Positions 14,267 through 23,326 of a stretch of 64,000 bases of DNA are shown here, piece by piece. Each line of letters starts with the position of its first letter. Positions within the stretch are counted from its first letter, which is position 1. The stretch covers positions 12,614-76,613 of the forward strand of contig CAZLQG010000001.1 in NCBI GenBank assembly GCA_964561655.1. Reading direction: 5' to 3'. A model generated the notes under the pieces. The model did no database searches. It saw nothing but the letters and a program-made list of their open reading frames with translations, and was not told where the DNA came from. Made by a program: the position numbers and the translations under genes. Source of the DNA: CAZLQG01 sp964561655 (GTDB taxonomy: Bacteria; Patescibacteriota; Doudnabacteria; UBA920).

Positions 14267-16069
14267 TTATTTTTTCTTTGGTAAGTCTAACTTTATATGC
14301 AGTTCTTTAAGTTGTTTTTCGTCTACATCACTAGGAGCGTTCATCATTACATCCTCTGCGCTGCCGTTTTTGGGGAAGGCGATTACTTCGCGGATGTTCG
14401 GTTCATTTTCCAAAAGCATCAATAATCTATCAATCCCTGGTGCAAAGCCGCCGTGAGGCGGCGCGCCGTATTCAAAGGCGCGTATCATGGCACCAAATTT
14501 CTTATCTACTTGTTCTTTGTTATAGCCTACAATTTCAAAAGCTTTATACATAATGTCCGGCCGGTTGTTACGAATAGCGCCGGAAGAAAGCTCTAGGCCG
14601 TTGGCAATAATATCATACTGATAAGACTGGATTTTAAGCGGATCTTTTTCCTTAAAAGCGTCCATGCCGCCTTTGGGCATGGAGAAGGGGTTATGGCCAA
14701 AGTCTAGCTTTTTTTCCTGCTCATTGTACTCATACATAGGAAAGTCCACAATCCAAGCCCAGGCCATTACATTTGGATCTTTTAACCCGAACATGGTGCC
14801 TAGGTGGTCGCGGAGTTTGCCTAAAACTTTGTTTACGAGTTTTAATTCGTCCGCGCCAAAGAAAATTATGTCGCCCGGTTTGGCTTTGATTTTGGAAATG
14901 ATATTTTGCTTTTCCTCGTCCGATAAAAATTTAAGGATAGGGGATTTCATTTCATCATTAGCTAAAACAATATAAGCCAGACCGCCGGCGCCTTCTTTTT
15001 TAACTATTTCAGTTAACTCATCAATCTGGCTTCTGGAAAGTTTACCGCCACTTGGGCAGCAAATGGCTTTTACTACGCCGCCGTTTTTGATGGCGTTGCC
15101 GAACACGCTAAATTTTGTATTGCGCAAACCTTCGGTCAAATCTGTCATTTGCATATCAAATCTTAAATCTGGTCTGTCTATTCCGTATAGGTTCATTGCA
15201 TCTTCATAAGAAATTTTTGGAAAAGGTTTTTCTTTGACTTTTTTGCCGGCAAATTCTTCAGTGAGCTTAATGAACAGCGGTTCCATAACCGTAAAAACAT
15301 CGTTTGGTTCCTGGGCAAAACCAATCTCTAAATCAAGCTGATAAAATTCTCCCGGGCTTCTGTCCGCGCGTGGGTCTTCGTCCCTAAAGCACGGGGCAAT
15401 TTGGTAATACTTGGGCAGGCCGCCTACCATCAATAATTGCTTGAATTGCTGTGGCGCTTGGGGAAGCGCGTAGAATTTTCCCGGGTGCAGGCGCGAAGGA
15501 ACCAAAAAATCCCTCGCTCCTTCCGGAGAGGAAGATGTCAATATCGGAGTAGTAACTTCTATAAAGCCGCTATTGTCCATAAATTCCCGAATCATCTTGA
15601 TCATTTTGTGCCTTTTGATAAGCATCTCCTGCATTTTTTTTCTGCGGATGTCTAAAAAGCGATACTTAAGGCGAATTTCTTCGTTGATTTTGGAAGCTTC
15701 TACTTCCTCTTCTTCTTTAGTCGGATGATGCGCAACGGGAAAGGGCAGAGGTTTGCTCATATTTAAAATAATGATTTTTTCTGCCGTGATTTCTATTTCC
15801 CCAGTTTTTAGATTTGGATTAATTAGGTTTTTTTCTCTTTTGATGACCTTGCCTTCTGCTTCAATGACAAATTCATCACGGCATTTGTCGGCCGCCGTGA
15901 ATGCTTCTTTGTTTTCGGGATGGATTGCGAGTTGTACCAGTCCGGTGTGGTCGCGCAGGTCAATAAAAATCACGCCGCCATGGTCGCGCCGTGAATTAAC
16001 CCAACCGGCCACCGTAACGCTGGAACCGGTTTTTTGAGGTGTTTCTAAAGCAAGTGTTCTTTTTTGCAT
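14267..16069 (-). CDS. aspS: Aspartyl-tRNA synthetase (probably non-discriminating)
   Basis: AspRS charges tRNA-Asp. Starting at the ATG at 16069, preceded by AGGAAACTT, gives 600 residues, the bacterial length; the open frame runs 36 codons further without support. The N-terminal OB fold has GWVNSRRDHGGVIF; motif 2 is FRDEDPRADRSPGEF with the bacterial insertion domain, and motif 3 has GFAPGIDRLLML. The His in RRDHGG is typical of non-discriminating enzymes that also make Asp-tRNA(Asn) for GatCAB, whereas discriminating enzymes such as E. coli have Leu there. That inference depends on GatCAB, which is not in the window. Confidence 0.95.
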   Translation of the reverse strand: MQKRTLALETPQKTGSSVTVAGWVNSRRDHGGVIFIDLRDHTGLVQLAIHPENKEAFTAADKCRDEFVIEAEGKVIKREKNLINPNLKTGEIEITAEKIIILNMSKPLPFPVAHHPTKEEEEVEASKINEEIRLKYRFLDIRRKKMQEMLIKRHKMIKMIREFMDNSGFIEVTTPILTSSSPEGARDFLVPSRLHPGKFYALPQAPQQFKQLLMVGGLPKYYQIAPCFRDEDPRADRSPGEFYQLDLEIGFAQEPNDVFTVMEPLFIKLTEEFAGKKVKEKPFPKISYEDAMNLYGIDRPDLRFDMQMTDLTEGLRNTKFSVFGNAIKNGGVVKAICCPSGGKLSRSQIDELTEIVKKEGAGGLAYIVLANDEMKSPILKFLSDEEKQNIISKIKAKPGDIIFFGADELKLVNKVLGKLRDHLGTMFGLKDPNVMAWAWIVDFPMYEYNEQEKKLDFGHNPFSMPKGGMDAFKEKDPLKIQSYQYDIIANGLELSSGAIRNNRPDIMYKAFEIVGYNKEQVDKKFGAMIRAFEYGAPPHGGFAPGIDRLLMLLENEPNIREVIAFPKNGSAEDVMMNAPSDVDEKQLKELHIKLDLPKKK

Positions 16070-16218
16070 AAGTTTCCTAGCCGTCTTTTTAGAAATATTC
16101 TTCGAGCTTGTCAAGAAGATATTCTTTGTTGGTTCTCGACTCCTCCGCCTCTGGCGGATCCGCTTGAACAATATCATATTTCCCGTAAACAGCGGGCACG
16201 GCGAATTAATTATTTATT

Positions 16219-16269
16219 ATTATACAAAATTTGAGGTTCTTTGCCAAATAATCGGATATTTAATATAAT
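16219..16269. promoter_or_regulatory. Back-to-back promoters sharing one -35 element
   Basis: The plus-strand promoter is TTGCCA (16241-16246), 17 bp, TATAAT (16264-16269), for the exonuclease. The minus-strand promoter is TTGGCA (16242-16247), 17 bp, TATAAT (16219-16224), for aspS. The two -35 hexamers are offset by one base, so polymerase cannot occupy both at once. Confidence 0.75.
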
Positions 16270-16301
16270 GTTTAGGTAATTTAAGTATCTGGAAACAAAA
16301 C

Positions 16302-16883
16302 ATGACTTTAAAGAAAATTGTTTTAGACTTGGAGACGCAGAAAAGCTTTCAAGAGGTCGGGGGTAGGGGAAGGAATCATCTTTTGAAGATATCAGTCGTG
16401 GGGATTTATGATTATTCCACCAATAAGTATCAGATTTTTCGTGAGCACGAAATTGCTAAACTTTCTTCCATCCTCCAAACTTGCGATCAAATAATCGGGT
16501 TTAACATAAAAGACTTTGATTTTGAGGTTTTAAGGCCGTATTTAAATTTTGATATTCATAAGGTTCCATATTTGGATTTATTAGAAGAAATAGAGAAAAT
16601 TTTAGGGCATCGGATTAAGCTTGAGGACGTGGCGCAGGCGACATTGGGCTCGGGCAAGTCAGGCGACGGCCGCGCGGCGATTCAGTATTTTAAAAACGGG
16701 CGATGGAGTGATTTGGAAAAATACTGTTTGGACGATGTCAAAGTAACCAAACAAATTTATGATTATGCTTTGGCTAATCGCAAACTTTTGTATCGCGACT
16801 TTTTCAAAATTAAGGAGATTCTGCTAAAAATATCCGAGCCACAGCAAAGAGTGGGGGTTAAGCATCAGGCGGCTTTGTTTTAA
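16302..16883 (+). CDS. Predicted DEDD-family 3'-5' exonuclease (YprB-like RNase H fold)
   Basis: The 193-residue protein has the exonuclease motifs in order: Exo I LDLET (Asp9/Glu11), Exo II GFNIKDFDFEVL, and Exo III YCLDDVKVTKQIYDY with the terminal acidic pair. This matches the RNase H-like exonuclease family that includes YprB, usually with DEDD metal-binding residues. There is no polymerase or helicase domain. It may act on RNA or single-stranded DNA; which one is not deducible. It is transcribed from a strong promoter divergent from aspS. Confidence 0.8.
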   Translation: MTLKKIVLDLETQKSFQEVGGRGRNHLLKISVVGIYDYSTNKYQIFREHEIAKLSSILQTCDQIIGFNIKDFDFEVLRPYLNFDIHKVPYLDLLEEIEKILGHRIKLEDVAQATLGSGKSGDGRAAIQYFKNGRWSDLEKYCLDDVKVTKQIYDYALANRKLLYRDFFKIKEILLKISEPQQRVGVKHQAALF

Positions 16884-16966
16884 AATTAACCTAATTAACC
16901 TAAACAAGCACCAATTAGGCATTGGGTATTGTTTAGAATAATTAGAGCAATTAGGTCAATCAGAAA

Positions 16967-17830
16967 TTGGTCAAGTATAAAATCCCAATTGTATTTTTAC
17001 TTATTGGCCTAGTTTATTTCCTAAGCCAGGTTTTTTTTGGTAACTGGATTTTGCCTCAAGGATTTTTTCTTGGGCCAATTGAAGTGCGTTATTACGGAAT
17101 AATTATTGCGCTTGCGGTCGCTGTCGGTTATTATTACGCGGTAAAAACATCAACAAAATATCAAATTTCTCCAAAGCAGGCGGAGGATTTGTTGTTTTGG
17201 GTAATTATTGGCGGATTTATTGGCGCTAGAATTTATCATGTTTTTTCTAGTTTTAATTTCTATCTTCAGAATCCTTTGAGCGTTTTTCAAGTATGGAACG
17301 GCGGTCTTTCCATTTACGGCGCGGTTCTAGCAGGCCTGTTGTCATTAATTGTTTATAAGAAACTTTATAACTTTCAACTTTCAACTTTTAACTTATTAGA
17401 TTGGTTGACTCCAAGCATCATCTTAGGTCAAATCATTGGCAGGTTCGGCAACTTGTTTAATTATGAGGCTTTTGGGTATCCTACAAATTTGGTTTGGAAG
17501 ATGTTTGTACCTATAGAATTTAGGCCGGTAGGCTTTTTGGGTTTTAGCTTTTTCCATCCTTGGTTTTTATATGAGGTTTTTGGTTTGATTATCATTTTTT
17601 TGTTACTCAAGATCATTATTCAGAAAAGGTTGGGGAACATCAATGGCAGTCTGTTCTTAACCTATTTTTTGTTGTATAATGTTGTAAGATTTTTCTTAGA
17701 ATTCAGCAGAATTGACAGCGTTTTTATTGGCAATATGCGCCAAAACGCCGTGGCAAGCTTGGTCTTTGCCGTTCTGGCGTGCTTCGCTTTTATCTTTATT
17801 TTTTTAAAAAAGCGTGACAAAGTATCATAA
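16967..17830 (+). CDS. lgt: Prolipoprotein diacylglyceryl transferase
   Basis: Lgt attaches diacylglycerol from phosphatidylglycerol to the lipobox Cys of prolipoproteins. The 287-residue membrane protein starts at TTG 16967, has about seven helices, RYYGIIIALAVAVG in the early region, the GGLSIYGAVLAG loop, and the signature GQIIGRFGNLFNYEAFG. The lipoprotein at 11663 is a plausible substrate. The next membrane gene overlaps it by 17 bp. Confidence 0.95.
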   Translation: MVKYKIPIVFLLIGLVYFLSQVFFGNWILPQGFFLGPIEVRYYGIIIALAVAVGYYYAVKTSTKYQISPKQAEDLLFWVIIGGFIGARIYHVFSSFNFYLQNPLSVFQVWNGGLSIYGAVLAGLLSLIVYKKLYNFQLSTFNLLDWLTPSIILGQIIGRFGNLFNYEAFGYPTNLVWKMFVPIEFRPVGFLGFSFFHPWFLYEVFGLIIIFLLLKIIIQKRLGNINGSLFLTYFLLYNVVRFFLEFSRIDSVFIGNMRQNAVASLVFAVLACFAFIFIFLKKRDKVS

Positions 17831-18554
17831 AATTTTTTCAACAATGATTGGGCTGGGGTTTTTGGTTGTACTGCAGGTTTTTTCTTTTCCCCAGCCTGTT
17901 TTCCGGTTCTTAATTCCTGTCTTTTTGTTGTTTTCATTTTTAGTGCTGGCCTATAATTATGTTTATTTAAAAAATTTGGACAAGCTGAATTTTTGGGTCT
18001 TGGTAAGGCCTTTAATGCTTCTTTTTAGTCTTTTTGGAATTTTTATGATTCTGCCTTCGCCGGGATTTCGGAGTTTATTTTTAATCGCTGCGATTGTGGT
18101 CATAATTTTATCTGAAATTTTTTTGGACAATTTTTCGGAACAGGTTTTAATTAACGAAACTTTAATCATTCTTTTTGGACTGCTGGTTTCCATGATGGCC
18201 TTTGTTCAATTTTTTCCCGGATATAGGTTCTTGGCTATGTTCGGCGTATTTTTGGTCATTGCGTTTTCAGCAAGGATGTTTTATGAATTTGTACCCACTC
18301 TGGCTTCCAGCAAACTCATTGGCAGTCTAATCTTAGGCTTGTTTTCCGCGCAGTTTTTTTGGGGTTTAGGCTTTCTGCCTTTTCATTTTTCAGCTACTGG
18401 TTTAATTTTATTTAACTTAGTTTATTTTTCTCTTATTTTAAATTATTTTTATTTGTTTAAGACTTTGAATTTTAAAAGATTACAGTTCCATTTACTTTTG
18501 GTTGTCGTTGCGAGCGGTATCGCACTGGCTTCAACTCCCTGGAGGATTATTTAA
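17814..18554 (+). CDS. Polytopic membrane protein, function unknown
   Basis: The 246-residue protein starts with GTG inside the end of lgt and has about eight hydrophobic helices with very short loops and few charged residues. It resembles, in size and style, the 312-residue membrane protein at 22358, but no clear shared motif was found. Coupling to lgt suggests an envelope role. No family is recognised. It ends one base before a 168-bp inverted-repeat element. Confidence 0.75.
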   Translation: MTKYHKIFSTMIGLGFLVVLQVFSFPQPVFRFLIPVFLLFSFLVLAYNYVYLKNLDKLNFWVLVRPLMLLFSLFGIFMILPSPGFRSLFLIAAIVVIILSEIFLDNFSEQVLINETLIILFGLLVSMMAFVQFFPGYRFLAMFGVFLVIAFSARMFYEFVPTLASSKLIGSLILGLFSAQFFWGLGFLPFHFSATGLILFNLVYFSLILNYFYLFKTLNFKRLQFHLLLVVVASGIALASTPWRII

Positions 18555-18555
18555 A

Positions 18556-18723
18556 ATAGGACTTACGCGCTTGCCGCTTCACGATCGGGCGGAGCCCGAC
18601 CTACAAGCGGCTTTGGCCAATTTCTTCGTTAAAATCTCTGGTTTGGCCTCGCCGTAGTTAAACTATGCCTTCGACCAAATCCTCGATTTTGCCTCGAACT
18701 TGGCTCAAACGCGTAAGTCCTAT
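18556..18723. repeat. 168-bp element bounded by 14-bp perfect inverted repeats
   Basis: ATAGGACTTACGCG (18556-18569) is inverted perfectly at 18710-18723. The interior is more GC-rich than the flanks and carries CGGGCGGAGCCCG near 18585-18600. There is no credible gene. Its size and ends look like a MITE-type or other dispersed non-autonomous element; no target-site duplication is obvious. It separates the lgt pair from the HtrA-like gene. Confidence 0.75.
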
Positions 18724-18739
18724 AAAGATTGGTTATCCA

Positions 18740-19804
18740 ATGAAAAAGAATCAAACCTTAAAAATTGTTCTAATAAGCGTTGGGTTGGCCATTTTTGTGG
18801 ACATTTTTTTTGCGCGCTTTATTGCCGCTAAACTTTCTACCTGGCCCTTGCTTAATCGTTTCCAAATTTTAAATCCCCAGGCGCCGATTGTAATTAACAC
18901 GAAAGAAGAAGTGCGCGTGAGCGAAACCGGAGACGTAATTAAAACCGTGAATGCGGTAAAATCAAAAATCAGCGCCGTAATTTTAAAAAATGACGACAGG
19001 TTTGCTCAAGTTGGGACAGCTCTCAACTTGACTTCCGACGGATTATTTTTAACCTTAGATTCCGCGATAGGCGAAAAACAGGCAAGCCAGTTTTTGGTCA
19101 AAATGGACAATGGTAAAAGCGCTGAAGTCGCAGAAATTATCAAAGATCCTACAACTGATTTGGTAGTTTTAAGAACTACTTTTTCCGGCGTGAACGTAGC
19201 GGAATTGGGGGAGTCTTCGCAGCTGGTGGTTGGGGAAAAAATGATTTTGCTTTCCGCAAGCTTGCTTGATTATGCAATAAGGTTCCAGGATGCTTATGTT
19301 TCAACAAGCCAGCAGGAAAGCGGTCTTTCACAGGTTAGTAGTGATTTTCCGACAAGGGCTTATGTTTTGGATTCTAAGCAGGCAGACTTACCCGGCCAAG
19401 TCGTGGTGAATTTTAAAAATAAGATTGTTGGCATTAGGGATTCTAAGACGCTTGTGTCATCCGATGTCATTAAAAATTTTGTGAGCAGACTTTTGGCGGA
19501 AGGGGATAAAATTTCCCGTCCCGTTTTTGGGTTTGAATACAAAACGGTAAGTGGAGTTGAAACTTTAGTTTTTGGCATGCCCTCGGGGGCGGAGGTCATA
19601 AAAGTTAATGCCGGCGGTCCTGCCCAAAAAACCGGTCTAAGGGCCGGCGATGTAATTACTTCCGTCAGCGCAGAAGGTATAAGCGCTGAGAACCCTTTAG
19701 AGACGATTTTGGAAAAATATAAGCCTGGAGATGAGATTAAATTAGGTATTGTGCGAAAAGAAGAGGTTTTGGAGTTAATTCTGGCCGTGGGCCAGCTTAA
19801 ATAA
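18740..19804 (+). CDS. Catalytically inactive HtrA-like protein with PDZ domain
   Basis: From the ATG at 18740 the product is 354 residues; the open frame extends upstream only through the repeat element. It has a membrane anchor (about 8-28), a trypsin-like domain (about 60-255) and a PDZ domain (about 260-350: AQKTGLRAGDVITSV). The HtrA His position (NHVV) reads DSAI, and the GNSGGP site reads DLPGQV, so both His and Ser are gone; the Asp (DPTTDLVVLR) remains. It is likely a chaperone or scaffold rather than a protease. It starts 4 nt-spaced transcription into rmlB. Confidence 0.82.
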   Translation: MKKNQTLKIVLISVGLAIFVDIFFARFIAAKLSTWPLLNRFQILNPQAPIVINTKEEVRVSETGDVIKTVNAVKSKISAVILKNDDRFAQVGTALNLTSDGLFLTLDSAIGEKQASQFLVKMDNGKSAEVAEIIKDPTTDLVVLRTTFSGVNVAELGESSQLVVGEKMILLSASLLDYAIRFQDAYVSTSQQESGLSQVSSDFPTRAYVLDSKQADLPGQVVVNFKNKIVGIRDSKTLVSSDVIKNFVSRLLAEGDKISRPVFGFEYKTVSGVETLVFGMPSGAEVIKVNAGGPAQKTGLRAGDVITSVSAEGISAENPLETILEKYKPGDEIKLGIVRKEEVLELILAVGQLK

Positions 19805-19808
19805 ATTT

Positions 19809-20816
19809 ATGAAACTGCTTATTACCGGCGGCGCCGGATTTATTGGTTCTAATTTTGTCCATTATTGGGTAAAGAGCCATCCCCAAGACGAAATTATAGT
19901 TATGGACAAACTTACTTATGCGGGTAATTTGGAAAATTTAGAGCCGGTAAAAGACAAAATCAAATTTATCAAAGGCGATATTTGCGAAGAAGCCGATGTT
20001 AACCTAGCGATGGAAGATTGCAACATTGTCGTTCATTTCGCAGCGGAGAGCCACGTAGACAGGTCAATTTTGAATCCGGACGATTTTGTGAAGACGAATG
20101 TTCTGGGCACGCATATTTTGCTTAAGGTTGCTAAAGAAAAAAAGATAAAACATTTCCATCATGTTTCCACCGATGAAGTATTCGGCAGCCTGCTTTTGGG
20201 TTCAACGGAAAAATGGAACGAAGGAACGGCTTATAACCCGAGAAGCCCTTATTCGGCAAGCAAAGCGGCGTCTGACCATTTAGTCCGCGCTTATTTTATT
20301 ACTTTTGGCCTGCCGGTAACCGTCACCAATTGCGCCAACAATATCGGCCCATATATGTTTCCGGAAAAGCTTATTCCTTTGGCCATTACTAATTTGTTAG
20401 AGGGCAAAAAGGTCCCGGTGTATAAGCCGGGAAACCAAATAAGGGAATGGCTGCATGTGGAGGATCACTGCCGGGCGATTGATTTAATTTTGCAAAAAGG
20501 GGAAAAAGGAGAGACTTATTTTATTTCACCTGACAATCCGGAATTTACGAACCTGCAGGTAATAAAACGGCTTTTGGAAATAATGAATTTACCCGAAGAC
20601 AGAATTGAATACGTCATTGACAGGCCGGGACACGACCAGCGCTATGCCATTGATCATTCAAAAATCACAAAGGAACTTGGTTGGAAACCAAAGCATGACT
20701 TGGAACAGTCGCTAAGAGAGATGGTTGAGTGGTACACGAAAAATCAGGATTGGTGGAAGCGCGTAAAAAGCGGAGAATACCGAAAATATTACGAAAAGCA
20801 GTATGCAAAAAGATAA
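19809..20816 (+). CDS. rmlB: dTDP-glucose 4,6-dehydratase
   Basis: RmlB (RfbB) converts dTDP-glucose to dTDP-4-keto-6-deoxyglucose, using bound NAD. The 335-residue SDR protein has GGAGFIG (7-13) for NAD, the dehydratase motif STDEVFG (Ser120, Asp122, Glu123) and Tyr148/Lys152 in YSASK. The length is normal. It overlaps rmlD by 14 bp and is 4 nt after the HtrA-like gene. Confidence 0.96.
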   Translation: MKLLITGGAGFIGSNFVHYWVKSHPQDEIIVMDKLTYAGNLENLEPVKDKIKFIKGDICEEADVNLAMEDCNIVVHFAAESHVDRSILNPDDFVKTNVLGTHILLKVAKEKKIKHFHHVSTDEVFGSLLLGSTEKWNEGTAYNPRSPYSASKAASDHLVRAYFITFGLPVTVTNCANNIGPYMFPEKLIPLAITNLLEGKKVPVYKPGNQIREWLHVEDHCRAIDLILQKGEKGETYFISPDNPEFTNLQVIKRLLEIMNLPEDRIEYVIDRPGHDQRYAIDHSKITKELGWKPKHDLEQSLREMVEWYTKNQDWWKRVKSGEYRKYYEKQYAKR

Positions 20817-21648
20817 AATTTTGATTCTTGGCGTTAGAGGTATGCTGGGCAGGCAGTTGATGGCTGTTTTCGGCGACAGGGCCGTTGGTTGGGACAGAAT
20901 AGAGTTAGATATTACAAAGGCTGATGATATGGGATCAAAAATTAAAGATTTAAAACCGGCGATCATTATTAATTGCGTGGCGTATAATGATGTGGATGGA
21001 GCGGAAGACAATCAAGACTTGGCTTTTAAGCTTAATTCGGAATCAGTGGGGAATTTGGCCAAAATTTGCCAATCTATTAATTGCGTATTAGTATACTATT
21101 CTACAAATTACGTATTTGACGGGGAAAAAGGTGAATATAAAGAAGATGATAAACCAAATCCGCAATCTGTTTACGCAAAAAGCAAATATCAGGGCGAATT
21201 AGAAATTCAAAAACATCTCAACAAATATTTTGTTATCCGCACGGCGGTTTTGTTCGGTCCAAAAGGGGAAAGCACAACCTCCAAAAAAAGTTTTGTGGAA
21301 ATAATGCTGGGTTTAGCAAACCGTCAAAAGGAAATAAAGGTGGTGAGTGATGAAATCAACAGCCTTACCTACGCGGTTGATTTAGCAAACCAAACTAAGC
21401 TATTATTGGAAGGCGGGTACCCGTTTGGCATTTATCATATTACAAATAAAGGACAGGCGAGTTGGTACGATTTTGCCCGAGAAATTTTTAAAATAAAAGG
21501 TAAAAACATTGAACTTATTTCTGTATCGTCCGCTGAATTTAAAAGAAAAGCCAAACGGTCAAAAAAAGCTGTTTTACTGAATACCAAGTTGCCACAGCTT
21601 CGAGGCTGGCAGGAAGCTTTAGAAAAATTTTTATCAACAGACCAATGA
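20803..21648 (+). CDS. rmlD: dTDP-4-dehydrorhamnose reductase
   Basis: RmlD (RfbD) reduces dTDP-4-keto-rhamnose to dTDP-rhamnose using NAD(P)H. The 281-residue protein has GVRGMLGRQL as nucleotide-binding loop, STNYVFDGEKGEY and VYAKSKYQGE with the Tyr/Lys pair, and a late substrate region with NSLTYAVDLA. It overlaps rmlB by 14 bp and rmlA by 4 bp. The RmlC epimerase that should act before it is not in this cluster. Confidence 0.93.
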   Translation: MQKDKILILGVRGMLGRQLMAVFGDRAVGWDRIELDITKADDMGSKIKDLKPAIIINCVAYNDVDGAEDNQDLAFKLNSESVGNLAKICQSINCVLVYYSTNYVFDGEKGEYKEDDKPNPQSVYAKSKYQGELEIQKHLNKYFVIRTAVLFGPKGESTTSKKSFVEIMLGLANRQKEIKVVSDEINSLTYAVDLANQTKLLLEGGYPFGIYHITNKGQASWYDFAREIFKIKGKNIELISVSSAEFKRKAKRSKKAVLLNTKLPQLRGWQEALEKFLSTDQ

Positions 21649-22361
21649 AGGGGATAATTTTGTCGGGAGGCAGCGGCACACGCCTGCTTCCGCTTACTAA
21701 AATCACTTCCAAACAGCTTTTGCCGGTTTATAATAAACCGATGATTTTTTACCCTTTGGAAACTCTGCTTAAGGCTGGTATTAAGGATATTTTAATTATT
21801 GTGGCGCCAGAGCACGCGGGGGACTACAGCGAACTTTTAGGAAGCGGTAAAGAATTTGGCGCGAAATTTACTTTTAAGATTCAAAACAAGCCGGAAGGTC
21901 TTGCGCAAGCATTTATAATCGGCGCGGATTTCATAGATGGCGCTAACGTCTGCATGATTCTGGGTGATAATATCTTTGAAGATGATTTTTCGCAGATTAT
22001 CAAGAATTTTCAAAGCGGCGGGCATGTGTTCGCAAAAAAAGTTCCTGACCCGGAAAGGTTTGGTGTAGTTAAATTTGACGAAAACATGAATGCGCTACGA
22101 ATAGAAGAAAAACCAAAAACCCATATCTCAGATTACGCTATTACGGGACTTTATATTTACGATGGCCGGGTAATGGAAGCGGCCAAACAGGTTAAACCTT
22201 CTGCTAGGGGCGAACTTGAAATTACGGATCTTCATAATTGGTATTTAAAGCGCGGAGAGCTGAAAGTTGATATCGTAAAAGGGGAGTGGGTGGACGCCGG
22301 AACTTTTGAGTCTCTTTTTAGAGCAAGTGAACTTGCCAGAAATAAACTTTCAAAGCAATGA
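21645..22361 (+). CDS. rmlA: Glucose-1-phosphate thymidylyltransferase
   Basis: RmlA (RfbA) makes dTDP-glucose from glucose-1-phosphate and dTTP, the first step to dTDP-rhamnose. The 238-residue protein has LSGGSGTRLLPLT, KQLLPVYNKPMI, the metal-site MILGDNIFEDD and late EWVDAGTFESL. It lacks about 50 C-terminal residues relative to E. coli RmlA, as in the short actinobacterial or archaeal-type forms. It overlaps the neighbours on both sides by 4 bp. Confidence 0.93.
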   Translation: MKGIILSGGSGTRLLPLTKITSKQLLPVYNKPMIFYPLETLLKAGIKDILIIVAPEHAGDYSELLGSGKEFGAKFTFKIQNKPEGLAQAFIIGADFIDGANVCMILGDNIFEDDFSQIIKNFQSGGHVFAKKVPDPERFGVVKFDENMNALRIEEKPKTHISDYAITGLYIYDGRVMEAAKQVKPSARGELEITDLHNWYLKRGELKVDIVKGEWVDAGTFESLFRASELARNKLSKQ

Positions 22362-23296
22362 CATTAAAACAGCAAAAAATAATTTGTGCATCTTTAATCG
22401 CCATAGTCGTGGTTGGTGGTTTGGAAATTTTGGCCTTGATTATTAATTTGGACCAGCCGGCAATCTTTTTAAAAACGGCTTTTGTTATTTATCTTTATTT
22501 GTTAGCCAAGATGGCGTTTTTGTACGATTTGCATTTTAAAAATCCGGGTGCTCTTTCTCGCGCCAAAACGCGGCACGAGAGTGTTTCCCACTGGCTACAT
22601 CGCTTAATAAGAATTTTGGCTTCGGCTTTTTGGGACAGAATCCAGCACATGCGGCGATGGACTTATTTTAGGCATTTCCAAAATTATTTGCTTCTGCCGG
22701 CTTTAATTTTTTGGTCCACGGTTTGCCTGCTTTATTTGAATTTGGGCAGAATTATGCTGCAGCAGACTTTCATTATAATTTCTTCCATTGGGCTTGTGCT
22801 TACTTACTGGCATTTAAAGGAAATTTTTCACAGAAAGAAAGAAATAGTGGACCACGGCATTTTTGTGGCGCTTTCCGCGGTTAAGCTTTATACGGCTTTT
22901 ATTACGTTCAGCGCGGTTTTGGGGATTGTTAAATTCTTTTGCCTTTCGCAGAACTTATTTGTTTTGGCAGTATTTTCCTTGTCCGCTTTGCTGATCTACC
23001 AAGCTTTGTTCCAGCATAATCTTATTAAGCTTAAAACTTTGTTACTTGGCTTGGCAGCAGCCTTAATTATGGGGTTTGCGGCCTGGCAAGTCTACGGCGT
23101 TTGGGGGCAGAATTATTTTACCGCGGGCGGGTTTTTAATGGTTGTTTATAATTTTCTTTGGAGTTTGTATCATCATTATTTGGACAAGACTTTAACTAAA
23201 AAAAGCTTTTTTGAACTTTTGGTCTTAAGTTTGATTTTTGCCATGATGATGATTGGGGTTACAAATTTCCGAGGTGAAATCATCGGAGCTTGTTAA
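22358..23296 (+). CDS. Polytopic membrane protein at the end of the rml operon
   Basis: The 312-residue protein has about nine hydrophobic helices, with a basic cytoplasmic-looking loop (about 65-108, rich in Arg/His) after helix two. It is coupled to rmlA by an ATGA overlap and followed by a terminator, so it belongs to the dTDP-sugar operon and may be part of glycan or surface-layer assembly. No family is recognised. Confidence 0.75.
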   Translation: MTLKQQKIICASLIAIVVVGGLEILALIINLDQPAIFLKTAFVIYLYLLAKMAFLYDLHFKNPGALSRAKTRHESVSHWLHRLIRILASAFWDRIQHMRRWTYFRHFQNYLLLPALIFWSTVCLLYLNLGRIMLQQTFIIISSIGLVLTYWHLKEIFHRKKEIVDHGIFVALSAVKLYTAFITFSAVLGIVKFFCLSQNLFVLAVFSLSALLIYQALFQHNLIKLKTLLLGLAAALIMGFAAWQVYGVWGQNYFTAGGFLMVVYNFLWSLYHHYLDKTLTKKSFFELLVLSLIFAMMMIGVTNFRGEIIGAC

Positions 23297-23326
23297 CTTA
23301 CAAACAGGATTAACATCAAGCAATAA

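Noticed and set aside
16070..16177. 36-codon N-terminal extension of aspS
   Set aside because: Arg-rich, unlike AspRS N-termini, partly from a repeat hairpin; the ATG at 16069 has a Shine-Dalgarno.
18665..18739. 25-codon extension of the HtrA-like gene
   Set aside because: Encoded by the inverted-repeat element; the membrane anchor begins properly after the ATG at 18740.
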